Made by a program: the position numbers and the translations under genes. The notes below the pieces were generated by a model. It was not told where the DNA came from, did not search any database, and saw only the letters and a list, made by a program, of their open reading frames with translations. This document shows, piece by piece, positions 10,401 through 21,646 of a stretch of DNA of 64,000 bases (position 1 is the first letter of the stretch; each line of letters starts with the position of its first letter). Origin of the DNA: Carettochelys insculpta (Eukaryota > Chordata > Testudines > Carettochelyidae); assembly GCF_033958435.1 (NCBI RefSeq), contig NC_134137.1, positions 66,170,001-66,234,000 on the forward strand, in the 5' to 3' direction.

Positions 10401-13400
10401 ATCCTGCTGCTTGGTCAACAAACAAGCACCCTCTTTGCCTTCTTAAAACGCGCATCTTCTGTGCAGCCCATCCACCCAAGAAATAAATGCAATTTTGAAT
10501 AAAAACATACCTGCACTACTTCAATTTTGGATCTGTATCTGAACACATATTCTATTATGCCACTAAACTAACTGTATGATCTATTTGAACAAATGCTTTT
10601 GGGGGAGTAACTGAGTCTTATAGTGCACCATAGCTGTGATGACAGTTTCATCCTGGCACACTGTCACAATAACTATCTTAAAAATTTGTCCTATCACTTA
10701 CAATCTCTTGTTGGGAAAGATAAAACTAATGGGTAGTTAAAAAAATAAAGCATCCATTGCTTCACAAAGCATGCTCTGATTAGTTAATATCGGAATCCAC
10801 TGCTTTCTGAGAGAGTACCTTCACATGGTGAAATGTCTCTGGGTCAAAACCAGCAGCATTAGCTAACCTGCGCAGGTTTTCTTTAACCACAACCTTAGGA
10901 TCTCTTCTCTTCGAGCTGCTGAAGAGATTGAAGGAGCTCAGGGTTGGTATGTAAGAGATCCCGCCTGTCCTAGTAGTGAACCCGTGAAGGAAGATGTGAC
11001 CTGTGGAGGAGTAAGAACTGTTTGAAATAAATGAGAAACCTGAACATTATGTCATGGTCTGCCAAATGGAAGCGGCATCAGCCAATTGCATTGTTCCATG
11101 CCTGATTCTTTTTTAATGATGGCATTTAAAAACAATGATCTCATGCTGCCTTCTCCTTTTGTGAGAACAACAAGGAAAACCATGGTTCTTGCCAGGGTAA
11201 AGTGTGGAGTGAGTCAGAGCCAGGACAGGGGCATGTTCCCTGTCACCACATTACTCTACGGCACTCCAGGTCAAGAGATTCTTTGCTAGATCTCACATTG
11301 CTCTCTCCCAACTCACAGGGTAAACACAAGCAAATCACTGAGTCCAAGTCTCCAGCACCTTCTCCGAAGAGACTTCTGGGAGGACCTGAAATTTTAGGAG
11401 TTTCCAGCAGCACTCCTGTAAGCTGAGCACTTGGGCAGCCACTCAGGAGAGATTCAGGTGCTGCCCAATGGATTAGCAGAGCTCCCACAGCAGGCCACAG
11501 GAGGCAGCATGTGTTTCTGTTGGCAGTGCACACCGGCACATAACAAACTTTATTCTGCTGTGGGTGGAAAGAAAATTAGAGGGAACCTTGGTCCCTGGCA
11601 CATAGCTCTTTAAGGCTGCAGCTACGCGAGTAAGTTCTTTCAAAAGATTTTTCACAAGAACAGGCTCTTTCAGAAGATCCCACAGAGCGTCTACACACAA
11701 AATGCACTCGCTTGAAAGAAAATCAAAAAAATGCAGTGCCTCTTCTGAGAGCGCTCTTCTCCTCCTGGATCAGGAAGAGCTCCTTCTTTTGAAAGCTTCT
11801 TTCAAAAGGAAGCTTATGTAGATGCTTTGCAGGGCCCTTCTTTCGAAAGAGGGGTCCTCATGGTGCTGGATTTTTTGCTCCCTGGCCCGTTCTTTCAAAA
11901 GAGCAGAGGCCGCGAGGAAGCTCTCTATTGAAAGAGCGGATCAATCTTTCGATCCACTTTCTTGTGTGTGTATGCACTCTTTCAAAAGGAGTTTGTTTGG
12001 AAGAACTCTTCTGGAAGAACTTTTTTGAAGGATCTCTGTAGATGTAGCCTGTGCAGGGACCACAGAAACCTGGGTGGGGAGCTGAGCAGTAGGGCAGAGA
12101 CAAAGGAAAATTGGGCAAATAGCTCTTTCCTGCATGGGGGTTCTCTAAGGACCTACAGGTTTAGGGGGAACCCATCCTCTGCTGGGTGGATATGTGCAGG
12201 AAGACACGCTCCCTTGTTTGGCAATAAAAAGCCATCCCATGATTGCTTCATCCAAGCCAGGAGTTAGACGGACCTGTGTGGTGACAATGTGCAGCAGAGG
12301 CTGTGTGTATATCTACGCTACAGATGCTACAGTGGCACAACTATGGTGTTGCAGATCTGACGCTGTTGTGCTTTACTGCAAATGCTTGCTACAACAACAC
12401 AAGGAGTTTTCCCATCGTTGCAGTTAATCCATCCCCTGGAGAGGTGCAAGTGAAGTTTGCAGACAAATTCTTCTATCAACCCAGCAGTGTCTGTATCAGG
12501 GCTTAGGTTGGCTTAACTTCATCTCCCAGGGGAGTGATTTTTTTCACACCCAAGGCTGATATAGGTAGGCTGATCTAAGGTTTAGGTGAAGACCAGACAT
12601 TTTTATGTGACTTAACTAGCCAACTAACTAGCCAAGGGGAATTACAAAGTGTGTTTGTGCATACACAAAATCAAGATGCTAGGGCTACACTGAAGCTGAA
12701 ATAGCCTGAAAGTACTGGAGTACTGAAGTAACCTGAAATAACATATACAATTTGCGCAATGCAAATTGCATAGGTTATTTTGAGATAACTTATTTTGAAC
12801 TTAATTTGTAATGGGAATGAAATACCATGCTCAAAATAGCCTTTTTATTTTGAGTGCATTGTTTAGCTGTGGGATTTCTAATTTGGGATACAAATGTATC
12901 CCGAAATAGAAACCACAGTATAACTGTAGCCAGAAAGAATAAGAAATAAAGAATTCCTTGTGAATTCTCTGCCATCCTTTATCTCCTCTGCCACAAGGAA
13001 TGCTATGCTATCATCTCCTGCCCTCCAGGTGGGTGAATTCCTGGAAAACTCAAGTTGAAAGATCAGTTTCCTCTTCCTAGGCTGGAAATAATATACCTAA
13101 AGGGAAAAGCAGAAAGAAGTCTTTGACACACTACAGCCGTGTCTACACGTGCACGCTACTTCGAAGTAGCGGCACTAACTTCGAAATAGCGCCTGTCACG
13201 GCTACATGTGTTGGGCGCTATTTCGATGTTAACATCGACGTTAGGCGGCGAGACGTCGAAGCCGCTAACCCCATGAGGGGATGGGAATAGCGCCCTACTT
13301 CGAAGTTGAACATCGAAGTAGGGCACGTGTAGCCGATCCGCGTCCCGCAACATCGAAATAGCGGGGTCCGCCATGGCGGCCATCAGCTGAGGGGTTGAGA

Positions 13401-15298
13401 GACGCTCTCTCTCCAGCCCCTGCAGGGCTCTATGGTCACCGTGGGCAGCAGCCCTTAGCCCAGGGCTTCTGGCTGCTGCTGCTGCAGCTAGGGATCCATG
13501 CTGCATGCACAGGGTCTGCAACCAGTTGTCAGCTCTGTGGATCTTGTGTTGTTTAGTGCAAGTGTGTCTGGGAGGGGCCCTTTAAGGGAGCAGCTTGCTG
13601 TTGAGTCCGCCGTGTGACCCTGTCTGCAGCTGTGCCTGGCACCCTTATTTCGATGTGTGCTACTTTGGCGTGTAGACGTTCCCTCGCAGCGCCTATTTCG
13701 ATGTGGTGCTGCGCAACATCGATGTTAAACATCGACGTTGCCAGCCCTGGAGGATGTGTAGACATTATTCATCGAAATAGCCTATTTCGATGTCGCTACA
13801 TCGAAATAAGCTCCTTTGATGTAGGCTTCACGTGTAGACGTAGCCTACTTGAGGTATAACTGATATTCTGACTGGTTACAGTTTATGGTCTGGTTTGGAG
13901 GATAATTCCATTACTACATATTTGTTATTCTAACACTGGAACAGATACACATTAGAGCCAGACAGAGATTTTCCAACAATTCAGTTCTTTGTTTTGGGAA
14001 GTGTCATTTCAAGAATTTGGAATATGAAGTAAGTACGTTGATTTCTAATCAAACCTGTGAAACGCACCCCTCCAATAGTGCAAGAAAAAAAAAGAGTATG
14101 TTAAGATTTAACTAAGTGTAAGGTGTGTGTGCTGCAGAGTAGGGTACAGGGAACCCCGTTCCTGCCCTTTGCTCTTCAATACAGGACACAGCCCTTTTTT
14201 GGCTGCTTCAAGTCACAAATGCTGGAACAGAGAGCAGTTAGATTAAGGGGGAACATTGTGCTCTGTGGCTCCATGCAGAGAGGTGTTTGTATTTTCTCCA
14301 TAGGAAGTATTGCTACTAACCCCTTTAGCAGAGGTGGTTTCTGTTTTCTGTCTCGGCCTAAAATTGAGCACAGAATCTTATCCTTGCGCAATTCTTTAAG
14401 CCACCTTTGCTCCTTCCCAATTCAGGACTGTTCCAATGTGATTTAGACAACCTGGGGGTCTGGGCTAAGTTATTCAACAGTGAGGCTCAGAATCTGCGGT
14501 GTTCTGCAGGCCTACCCCCTTTAGGGCCCTCTCTACTCTGTGTGCCTGGACTTACAAGCAGTCTGTATGGCTGTCTTATATGATGTCTACACTGGAGATT
14601 TCTCACCTGGCTGGCCGTAGGTATAGCACAGTATGACGCTAACTCCTGAAGCTGTAGAAGTCATAAACTGAAAAGTGAAAGAAATAGATTTTTTAAAAGT
14701 CATAAAATCTGTTTTGCTGTGTACCTGGGATCAAGGATGATTTTAAGATGTTAACCTCCCCTTTCAGGCCTGGAAGGCTTTCCAAGTAGATCTGAATCTC
14801 ATTCCTGATGAGTTCCATCTCCTCCGCAGGAAGTGTTTGCCTATCAGTCTGAGTATCAGCTAGTTGTTGGAAGCTGTTTCCGTCACAAGCCGGCCATAAA
14901 TCTTCAAACTCAAACTGGTAAACAGCAGTGAATAGATCATTTATGTATACTTCCATGACAGCTTTCCTTTGTAGGGGTAAAATTATTTTAATGATGCTTA
15001 AATCCTTTTCATCTAGTTTTTGTTTAATGGTGTACAAGGCAGCAGCTGTACTTGTCATGCACACAACTTCAATTCCTTTCTTCAGAATCTGCAAACCACT
15101 GATTATTTGAAGTAATGAATCTTGTTTACTACTCCTTTTGCTTCCCGGAGTTTGGTAGCACATTATATAAACAAATGGAGCACTGACAGAATCGTGCTTT
15201 TCAATCATTTCTAGTTTGCCACATAATAACTTCTGAATGCTGTTATTTTGCGAGTTTGTTGGTAGGCTGAACAGGTCAATCAATATGGCTTCTGCCAT
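7281..15298 (-). CDS. LACC1: LACC1 (laccase domain-containing 1 / FAMIN), five coding exons
   Basis: Exons in transcript order are 14725-15298, 10819-11000, 10104-10269, 8106-8331 and 7281-7434; every intron is GT..AG and the phases (1,0,1,2) chain without a break, giving 1302 nt including the stop, or 433 aa (human protein about 430 aa). The N-terminal ~190 residues begin [10 protein letters not shown], the LACC1-specific region; residues from about 192 on form the DUF152/Cu-oxidase_4 (YfiH-like) domain. Putative metal/active-site residues are visible as H255 (NHANDVW), C289 (GADCIP) and H306 (AAHSGWRG), with the C-terminal [13 protein letters not shown] block near the end. Known biology: a purine-nucleoside enzyme of macrophages (deaminase and phosphorylase activities), also reported to act on citrulline, and linked to Crohn's disease, juvenile arthritis and leprosy. 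It lies head-to-head with CCDC122, as in other amniotes. The reading frame is intact and I see no sign of a pseudogene. Confidence 0.96.
8106..8331 (-). CDS. LACC1: LACC1 coding exon 4 (residues 308-383)
   Basis: A 226-nt exon with acceptor TTTTTTCAG ending at 8332 and donor ACG|GTAAGG at 8106/8105. It encodes [20 protein letters not shown] and [12 protein letters not shown], nearly identical to the vertebrate LACC1 consensus. The last codon is split CG|A across the intron (Arg383). Confidence 0.95.
9353..9392 (+). repeat. Fragment of the palindromic SINE-like repeat
   Basis: A short piece reading ATCTGTTAGTCTATAAGG and GTGCTACAGGACTTCA matches the right arm of the 6720 copy without its mirror arm or tail. 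Confidence 0.55.
9579..9720 (+). repeat. Palindromic SINE-like repeat, copy 3
   Basis: The left arm starts CAAACAAGCAGTCAGATAGC and is mirrored by GTGCTACATGACTGCTTG, with an A/T-rich loop containing ATATTAGT. The tail is ACAGACTATCATGGCTACCC followed by CTCTG. It lies in the LACC1 intron between coding exons 3 and 4. Confidence 0.65.
10104..10269 (-). CDS. LACC1: LACC1 coding exon 3 (residues 253-307)
   Basis: A 166-nt exon with acceptor GACAG just above 10269 and donor G|GTAGTA at 10104/10103. It carries all three putative metal-site residues: His in NHANDVW, Cys in GADCIP and His in AAHS. The split glycine codon joins exon 4 to give HSGWRG. The human protein, as I recall it, reads HAGWKG here. 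Confidence 0.94.
10819..11000 (-). CDS. LACC1: LACC1 coding exon 2 (residues 192-252)
   Basis: A 182-nt exon with acceptor CACAG at 11001-11002 and donor AG|GTACTC at 10819/10818. It encodes [19 protein letters not shown] followed by [20 protein letters not shown], the strongly conserved entry to the DUF152 domain. It ends in phase 0. Too interrupted by the intron boundaries to appear as a long open frame. Confidence 0.94.
11614..12049. mobile_element. Harbinger-like MITE, CTTTCAAAAG-word family
   Basis: A 436-bp segment with ends GGCTGCAGCTACGCGAG and CTGTAGATGTAGCC and many CTTTCAAAAG, TTCTTTCGAAAG and CTTTCGATCC words. The outer element at 29164-30459 is of the same family and shows the same internal order. 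Flanking triplets are TAA and TGT, so the target duplication is not preserved. Overlapping open frames on both strands are by-products of the repeats. Confidence 0.65.
12295..12600. repeat. Probable degraded MITE
   Basis: The segment contains TACAGTGGCACAACTATGG and a distal half ending GGTGAAGACCAGACA, a pattern I associate with a reptilian dispersed DNA repeat. Ends are not clean and no target duplication is seen. Confidence 0.35.
12674..12935. repeat. Probable degraded MITE
   Basis: Starts GGGCTACACTGAAGC and closes with TATAACTGTAGCC; the interior carries ATTTTGAGATAACT and CAAAATAGC words in opposite orientations. Borders are approximate. Confidence 0.4.
13135..13845 (-). mobile_element. 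711-bp Harbinger-like MITE, TTCGAA family, copy 1
   Basis: Exactly 711 bp between 3-bp repeats TAC (13132-13134, 13846-13848). Ends AGCCGTGTCTACACGTG and CACGTGTAGACGTAGCC. Both halves are packed with CTACTTCGAAGTAG, ATTTCGATGT and similar words. The core holds a segment beginning ATGGATCCC(A/T)AGCTGC that is translatable in part and open on the minus strand at 13156-13521 (121 aa). The same 121-aa frame is open in the copy at 21647, which lies in the opposite orientation. Confidence 0.85.
14725..15298 (-). CDS. LACC1: LACC1 coding exon 1 (residues 1-191 plus first base of codon 192)
   Basis: This exon holds the start codon (complement of 15296-15298) and the family-specific N-terminal region, including [15 protein letters not shown] and FEFEDL blocks typical of LACC1. 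The donor is AG|GTACAC at 14725/14724. A likely acceptor (GTTTAG on the minus strand) lies at 15321-15322, so about 22 nt of 5'UTR sit in the same exon. Reading past the donor gives nine spurious residues before a stop, which is why the open frame appears to extend to 14693. Confidence 0.95.
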
Positions 15299-15320
15299 GT
15301 TCCAGATGATTTAAAGAGTC

Positions 15321-16642
15321 CTAAACGTACCAGATATTGAATAAAACGCCTTCAAAGAAAAAGAGAACATTATTAGTCTAAATAAGTAATGTTATGGCCT
15401 ATTATTTATTAATGGAATTAGAGGAATTAACATACTGAAAAGTAACATAATTTCAAATATATTTTCCATTGCAGCCCATGTTCAGAGCAAAAGGAAACTA
15501 TAACAGATGGAAATTGTCTTGCATTTGTTTAACTCTCCCCACTGCATTCTTCTGCCTTTCTCCAGACTGGAAATGTTTAAGGCATGGCTCCTTTTATACA
15601 GGCTGAACTTCTCTCACCCAGCACCCTTGGGACAGGACGGGTGCTGGATGAGAGAATTTATTGGACAACATGAGTTTAGTACTATCTAGCAGCACTGCCA
15701 ACACTTCCACTGCTCACTGAGCTCTTAGAAGACAGAGGCAAATTACAGCTAATAACAGCCCAGAACACAGAGCTGGGACTGGTGACTGTAAAGAAACTTC
15801 ATGGGCCTATGAGAAACTTGGCCACACCCGTGATAAGTGATTGTCTGGCTAACTGAAGTCATGTCATATTATAGATGTTGCCAGACAAAAGACTGCCAGA
15901 CTAGAGAGGTTCAACCTGTAACACAGCTTTCACAAATGCGTTTTAAATGACCTGGGCTCCTTTCCTTCCAAATACAGTTTCTAGTATGAACTTGAGGTGC
16001 AGCTCCATGAAGCATTGTGATGCCTCCGGTAATTGTAAGTTCTGGCAGACATTGGAACTTGAGGTGTTCCAGATCCAAATGACAGACACCAGTGATTTTC
16101 TTCCTCACCTTTCTCGAAGCTGGTGTGCCCCAGTCCTACTTGAGCTCCCGCTGCCAGACACTCACCTGCTTGCTGTGTTTGGATCCCACCCTGCTGGATT
16201 TGTGTACTCTCAGGCTTCCCTTGGTCAGAGTAGGACCCAGCATTTCTCTTTCCTTTGCTTCTCTGGCACAATTCCTAGTTACAGACTCTTGCCTGTTAGC
16301 ATTTCATGGAAATAGCACTTCATAGGCCAGCTGCCTGAGTTCCCCAAGTCCTGTGCGGAGCCCCACAATATGCCTGCTGCTTAAGCACATCCATTTCCAG
16401 AGCTTCAGTATGGTGAACATTCTGATTTACAATGGCCTTTCTAGGAACGTGTGATAATTGAAGCGCATACTGCACAGACTTTGCAAAAGGGATTCTAAAA
16501 CCAGGAGTCTTTACTGTAGATGGCCCAATGGAGTTCATATTCAGATAAAATAATAAAATATCTACATACCCTTCCCTATCTCAGTTTCCTCAGCAATTTT
16601 AGGGCTTAGGTCAGAGACCAGTAAGGTAGCCAAGATACTTAC
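15321..16642 (-). other. LACC1: LACC1 5'UTR intron (inferred)
   Basis: Bounded by donor GTAAGTAT (16642 downward) and acceptor GTTTAG (15321-15322). It contains the TA-flanked Tigger-like element at 15599-15918; the remaining open frames (e.g. 15947-16315) are unsupported. Confidence 0.45.
15599..15918. mobile_element. Tigger/mariner-like non-autonomous DNA element
   Basis: A 320-bp element with inverted ends CAGGCTGAACTTCTCTC and AGAGAGGTTCAACCTG, flanked by TA on each side (15597-15598, 15919-15920). Internal GGCACCC/TGCCAGAC words continue the symmetry. CAGGTTGA-type ends and a TA target point to the Tc1/mariner Tigger group. A longer relative lies at 60798-61319. Confidence 0.7.
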
Positions 16643-16810
16643 CCTTCCGTTATTGAACAGAATTGCTGTCTGCTTCTGGCCTCCTTCCCCTCTTTCTAAA
16701 ATGGCTATTTACAGTCCTCTTTTTATAAAGTTTCTGTGGCCTTTGTCATGTGACCTATGTCATATGTCACGTGTGGAATGTTCAAACTCCACCAGCAGGG
16801 AGATTTGTTG
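16640..16810. promoter_or_regulatory. Candidate LACC1/CCDC122 bidirectional promoter region
   Basis: A minus-strand TATAAAA (plus 16721-16727) lies about 80 nt upstream of the LACC1 5'UTR donor. On the far side are GTCATGTGAC (16745-16754) and a canonical E-box CACGTG (16768-16773) within GTCACGTGTGG, resembling USF/MITF-type sites. LACC1 runs leftward from here and CCDC122 rightward, and divergent genes in this arrangement often share a promoter. A CCDC122 start site or first donor could not be pinned down. Confidence 0.45.
16643..16700 (-). other. LACC1: Probable non-coding first exon of LACC1
   Basis: The minus strand has a near-consensus splice donor, GG|GTAAGTAT, with last exon base 16643. 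It pairs with the exon 1 acceptor at 15321-15322. The upstream limit is set by the TATA box at 16721-16727, placing transcription start near 16,695. This is inferred from splice and core-promoter signals only. Confidence 0.5.
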
Positions 16811-18617
16811 CTAGGCTTCCTGGCAGATCCAGATTTTCTAGGCTTGGCCACCAACCCCCACCCCCACATCTTCTATTGTTAGACCTGTGTTATCAGCTCT
16901 TGGAATTTCATCCCAAAATGGAGGTTAAAAAAAAAACTCCATAGAAGCCAGGTTAGCTGTTGGTAAAGACACACACATACAGAGTTCCTAACTTCAAACA
17001 GGGTATATAAATTGTAGTAGACAGATTCCCCAAATTTTCATACAGGGCCACAGAGAAGTATCATATATGCATTCTGCGTCCTACAGGGACTTCCATTTTG
17101 TTCCTTCTTTACTGTTGTTTCCCTCAACCTGAATTTAAAGTCAACCTGACTACAAATGCCTGTTTGCTCTTTGTGTACAGAATACATAAAGGATTTCATT
17201 TGTGCTATCAAAGGCAGAGGATTTGACTGGTCTACTTGAAATAGGCTAGTACTCATGATCTTGGACTCCTCAGCCACATGCGAGTCCACAACCGATGCGC
17301 CTGTGTAAGCTGTGTAAGCCTGTGTAAGACATGATGGTCAGACATGACGGGCTACCTACAGTACTCATTATCAGAACCTGGCAGCCCTCGACAGAGTCTG
17401 GCAACACATTACACTCAGTCCCTCCGTGGGATTATTAGAGCATACAGCCGATGACACCTATTAGGGAAACCTGCTTGCTAGTTACCTTGCACAGGCACAG
17501 ACCTAATAGCTACTGCCAGAGGACTCTGAGCATAGCTTCAGTTCCAAGCAGCAATTATAAGAAGGCAATTGGAGGCGTCGTCCTTGCTGTGCTGCTCCCC
17601 TTGGAGAGAGCCTGACCTGTTTGTCTGTCAGAAGGTCCCAGCTGAACTACAGGCAACACCATACCCTACAAAAGAAACCTGGCTTGGACAAGACAGGAAA
17701 CTGCAACTCCCTCTTACCTCAAATATGTGAGCAGGGTCTGGTGAGCGGGGGTCACTGACTCCTACATCCTCCCCCCACCCCAAAGAAAACACCACCTGTG
17801 ATGTGAGGAAGGGGGGGATGCTCGTTGAAGGAGAAATGTCTGCCAGCACAATCATTAAGACGTATGTTTACAGAAAGAAATCCACAAGGGTAATTATGAG
17901 GCTGTGCACACATGGACATAGTGAGGCTGATTCACTATTGCATTTGGCTGGTTTTGCATTGTGTATCTCCACTGAAATCAATGGTATTGCACTGGCATTA
18001 ATTTTATTGGATATACAACATTTTGTGTATGTTAGAGTGGAATCTGATGATTGCTTCTGGAGATATTCATGAAATACTAGGTACGGCTGTATGGCACAGT
18101 GTGTGCCAAGCAAAGCACCATGTTAATCACCCTACAGTGTATCATGATTGTACAAGTACAAGTTTGAACTATCTAGTCCTGGGGGAATTCTGCAGTTGTG
18201 CATTTGGAGCTATAGTAAAATTCAGAATTCTCCCCCAACCAGACTGAATATCTTAGCTGCAAAATCCTAATGCTCCATAGAATGTGATACTACCAATAGC
18301 TGCCGTAGAAAAGATTTATTGGAGAACAGTTGATTGAATTGCACAGCCAGGCTTGTACATTCATGCGTGTTTCAAGACTATACCTTCAATTTCACTCTCT
18401 TCTGCACACTCCCTGAAACACTGGATAAAGCTCAGTGATAAGCTGCATCTGTGCTACAGACCCCACTCAAAGAACAGCAGGAAGGATAAAATGGAGAGGG
18501 AGGAGGTTCAATGAGGAAATATAGTCATGTGGACAGAAAGAAAAAGAAAAGATGAGGGGAAAAAAACATTAAGTGAGAAAGCTCAAGTGGTGGGAAAAAG
18601 CCAGATCAGAATTAAAA

Positions 18618-18640
18618 CAAACAAACAAACAAACAAACAG
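18618..18640. repeat. (AAAC)n microsatellite
   Basis: Simple tandem run of AAAC units in the inferred first intron of CCDC122. Confidence 0.8.
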
Positions 18641-20738
18641 AAAAGTAACCAACAATTAAACTCAAATCTGAAAATGAAAATAAATTGAATATATTCCCAC
18701 TTTTAGACAAGCAAAGGCTGCCCCTTGTCCCACACTGATCACCTTCGGATCTTGTCTATCACCCTCATTTTTTTTTCTGGCATGTAGAGATGCATGTACA
18801 GTTTTGAATAAAGACACAAAGCCAGAAAGAATTGAACATTGTTTGTTAGATTACAAACAAGTGAAGTCAGGCATGAACTCCATAAAAAATACAAAGGGTG
18901 TTTATAGATCCACACAATAATTTTAATAAATCACCATTTATCAAGAAGTGGAAGCCTATGGAAATGTAGAAATCACTCTGAAGAATATATATGTATGTTA
19001 AAAAAGCCAAAGTATGGCATTTACGATTACAAAATATGAAGTACACACAGTTTCTTTAAATACATGTACGCTCAAAGACTTTAGTTCAGGTATTTACTTA
19101 CAGAGGTGGACAATCCTTTTACAGCTTCCAAGAGAGATCATACAGAATACCCACATATTGTTATGACCCTTATATAGCTGCATAATTGCAGACCCTGCGG
19201 TACATTTGTGAAGATGGAAATTCCCCTTGCAGGTGAGAGACTGAATGGGGGAAACCCGTCTTTCTTCTGCCCCAGGCCCTGAGTTGCTGTTGTCACTGTA
19301 TACCGGAAATACCAAACAGTTCCCCAAAGCACTAGCATGATTAGTTCTTTGGGTAATATAAAACCAGGAAGTAGCGCTAACCCTGCTGTACTAGTTCTAG
19401 GCAGCACGCAACTCACTGTAATGATACACACATCTGCCAGCAGCCTGTTCACGTATGCTGTAGCTTCACATAGCCTCAGACATAGCTAGAACCCAAAATG
19501 AGAAAATAAATGCATGGAGTGGAAGGAAAAACAGCACAGAAGATAAAAGAGTCTTATTCCCATAGGGTAATGCCTTTCTCGGAAGAGTGACTTGGCAGTA
19601 AATCAAGAAGAAAACAGCCACAAAAAGTTAACTCAAAATTACCCAAACACAGAAGGGAACAGAGATGAGGAAGAATCTGCCTTAGATGTCCCAAAACACA
19701 TGAAATATTTTTAAAAGACATAATTAGAAAGAGGAAATGTTTTTTTTTTCCAAATTTATGGGAGCCAGTAATTTCAAGGAACCCTTCCGAAAAATTTAAT
19801 TTCTCTGGTACATTAGCATGGCCACAAGAATACACCACTTCCAGAGTTGGGTTTGGGTTAGAGTTGGCAGCCAATATTCAAATAATGGTAAGTACATTTT
19901 TCATGAGAGTTATTTGTCAGAGTGACTACAGCAAACCAGATATTATATGGCATCTGAAATAAAGTACAGAAATAAACTACTAAAAAAATAAAGAAACACC
20001 ATAATAACATCTTGAGAGGGCACACCAAAAGAGGCCAACCAAATGTTAGAAAATAAAAGGACTGGAATACAAAATAATACTGAAATATTATAATGACATT
20101 ATATTTATTGATATTATCTCACCACGTGACACTTTGTGTTTAGTCTGAAGAGGAGAAGAACAGTGGATATGTTATTGTAGAAAATGATCAGTAATATTTG
20201 GAAAAAAATCAGGTCCTCCTGTTTATCCACTTTCATAACCTAAGAAAGAGGAGTAGCCAATCAACCTGGTGTTTGCAGAAGTTTACAGTGAATACCATCA
20301 AATTTTAAAACTGATTTTTAAAAAAAAAATCACAGTTTAAGACAATGAATTAGTTAAGCTAAGGAACTTGTTACCACAAGGCAATATGGATCCAAAGCAC
20401 TAAGCATAATTTAAAAAAGAAAAAGACACTTCTATACATGATAACATCAGTTAAATTAAGTAGGATAAAAAAGTAAGACTATAAACCTTCACATTTGAGG
20501 GTTGCAATGACAACAGCATGACCTTTTCACTTTATTGCCTTGCAAACAAATCACCTTGCCTATTACTGGCATTGTGAAAGCCTAATTAATAAGGGATGAG
20601 ATTGTGGGGTGGAGAGGGGTGATGAGCTAAAGCGGTTTTAATATACATTTATGTTCTGCTGAGCCTGACGTGTTGGGGGGTGGGGAGGGTTTGAAGAAGC
20701 CGGTTGGATAACAGAGAGCCTTTGCATAACTTGTCTAA

Positions 20739-21007
20739 GGGTATAGCTAGACTTCAAGCTGAAAGGATAATGTCCAGTTTGAGGAAACATGCCCACACTA
20801 GCTCTCACTGAGCAAGAGTACTAAAATTACACTGTTAAGCAGCCAAGGGCTAGCCACCCCGAATACAATCCCATCCAAGATATTCATTCTAGCTAGCTCC
20901 TTCTGCCACTGTAGCTTCACCTGTTTTACGTGAACAAGTGCCAGTTGCATCTGATCCGTATCCTTAAGCTGGAATTTACACAGCTAGCTCAAAGTGCAGA
21001 CATATCC
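20739..21007. mobile_element. Old Harbinger-like MITE
   Basis: A 269-bp unit with ends GGGTATAGCTAGACTTCAAG and TTTGAGCAGACATATCC-like, between perfect TAA triplets (20736-20738, 21008-21010). TAA fits the TWA target preference of PIF/Harbinger elements. It is more diverged than the TTCGAA copies. Confidence 0.6.
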
Positions 21008-21430
21008 TAAGTCAGGGGTTAGCAAAGTGGGGGGTTGGGTGGGCTTGACATTTCCTAAGCAGGGTGCAGCATGGTCAGCTGCTGGGTCTCAGGCTCATCT
21101 ACATCATTAAAAATGTTGAAATATATTCCTGGTTTTGTGTAAGTTTATTGACATTTATAAACCAATTAATAAAGTTTTTACAGCTGACAAGCTTATTTTC
21201 TTACACATGTTAAAAGAGTTTTTTTCATATGTACACAGCTGAAATGGGTTGGGATTATATTAGACAGGTTGGAGGATAGGCGGGGCGTGCTAATTGCAGG
21301 GATGACAAGTGGGGCCTGATGTAAAAAGTTCACCCTAAGTTACAGCACTTTCCTAAGGCACAGGTCATCGTGCTGGGCTGGTGAGAGGAGGAGGGACAGT
21401 TGCACCAGGGCCCTTTACATCTGTGTAAAT

Positions 21431-21462
21431 AGAGGGAGGGGGAGGGGGGGAGGGAGAGAGAG
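21431..21462. repeat. GGGAG-rich purine tract
   Basis: Low-complexity run of GGGAG and GAGA units on the plus strand. Confidence 0.6.
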
Positions 21463-21646
21463 ATAGGCCCCATATGTCTCCTGATGGATCTAGCTGTGCA
21501 GCCAGGAACCTCCACCCCAGCTCTAGGTTAGGGCTTGCAAAGAAATCTTGGAGCTGCTCAGATCCTTCTACCTTGATAAAAGCTCCCAGCCTTTATTTTT
21601 TCATTTCTCTGCCACCCACACACTCCCTTTTATTTTGTAACTCTTA

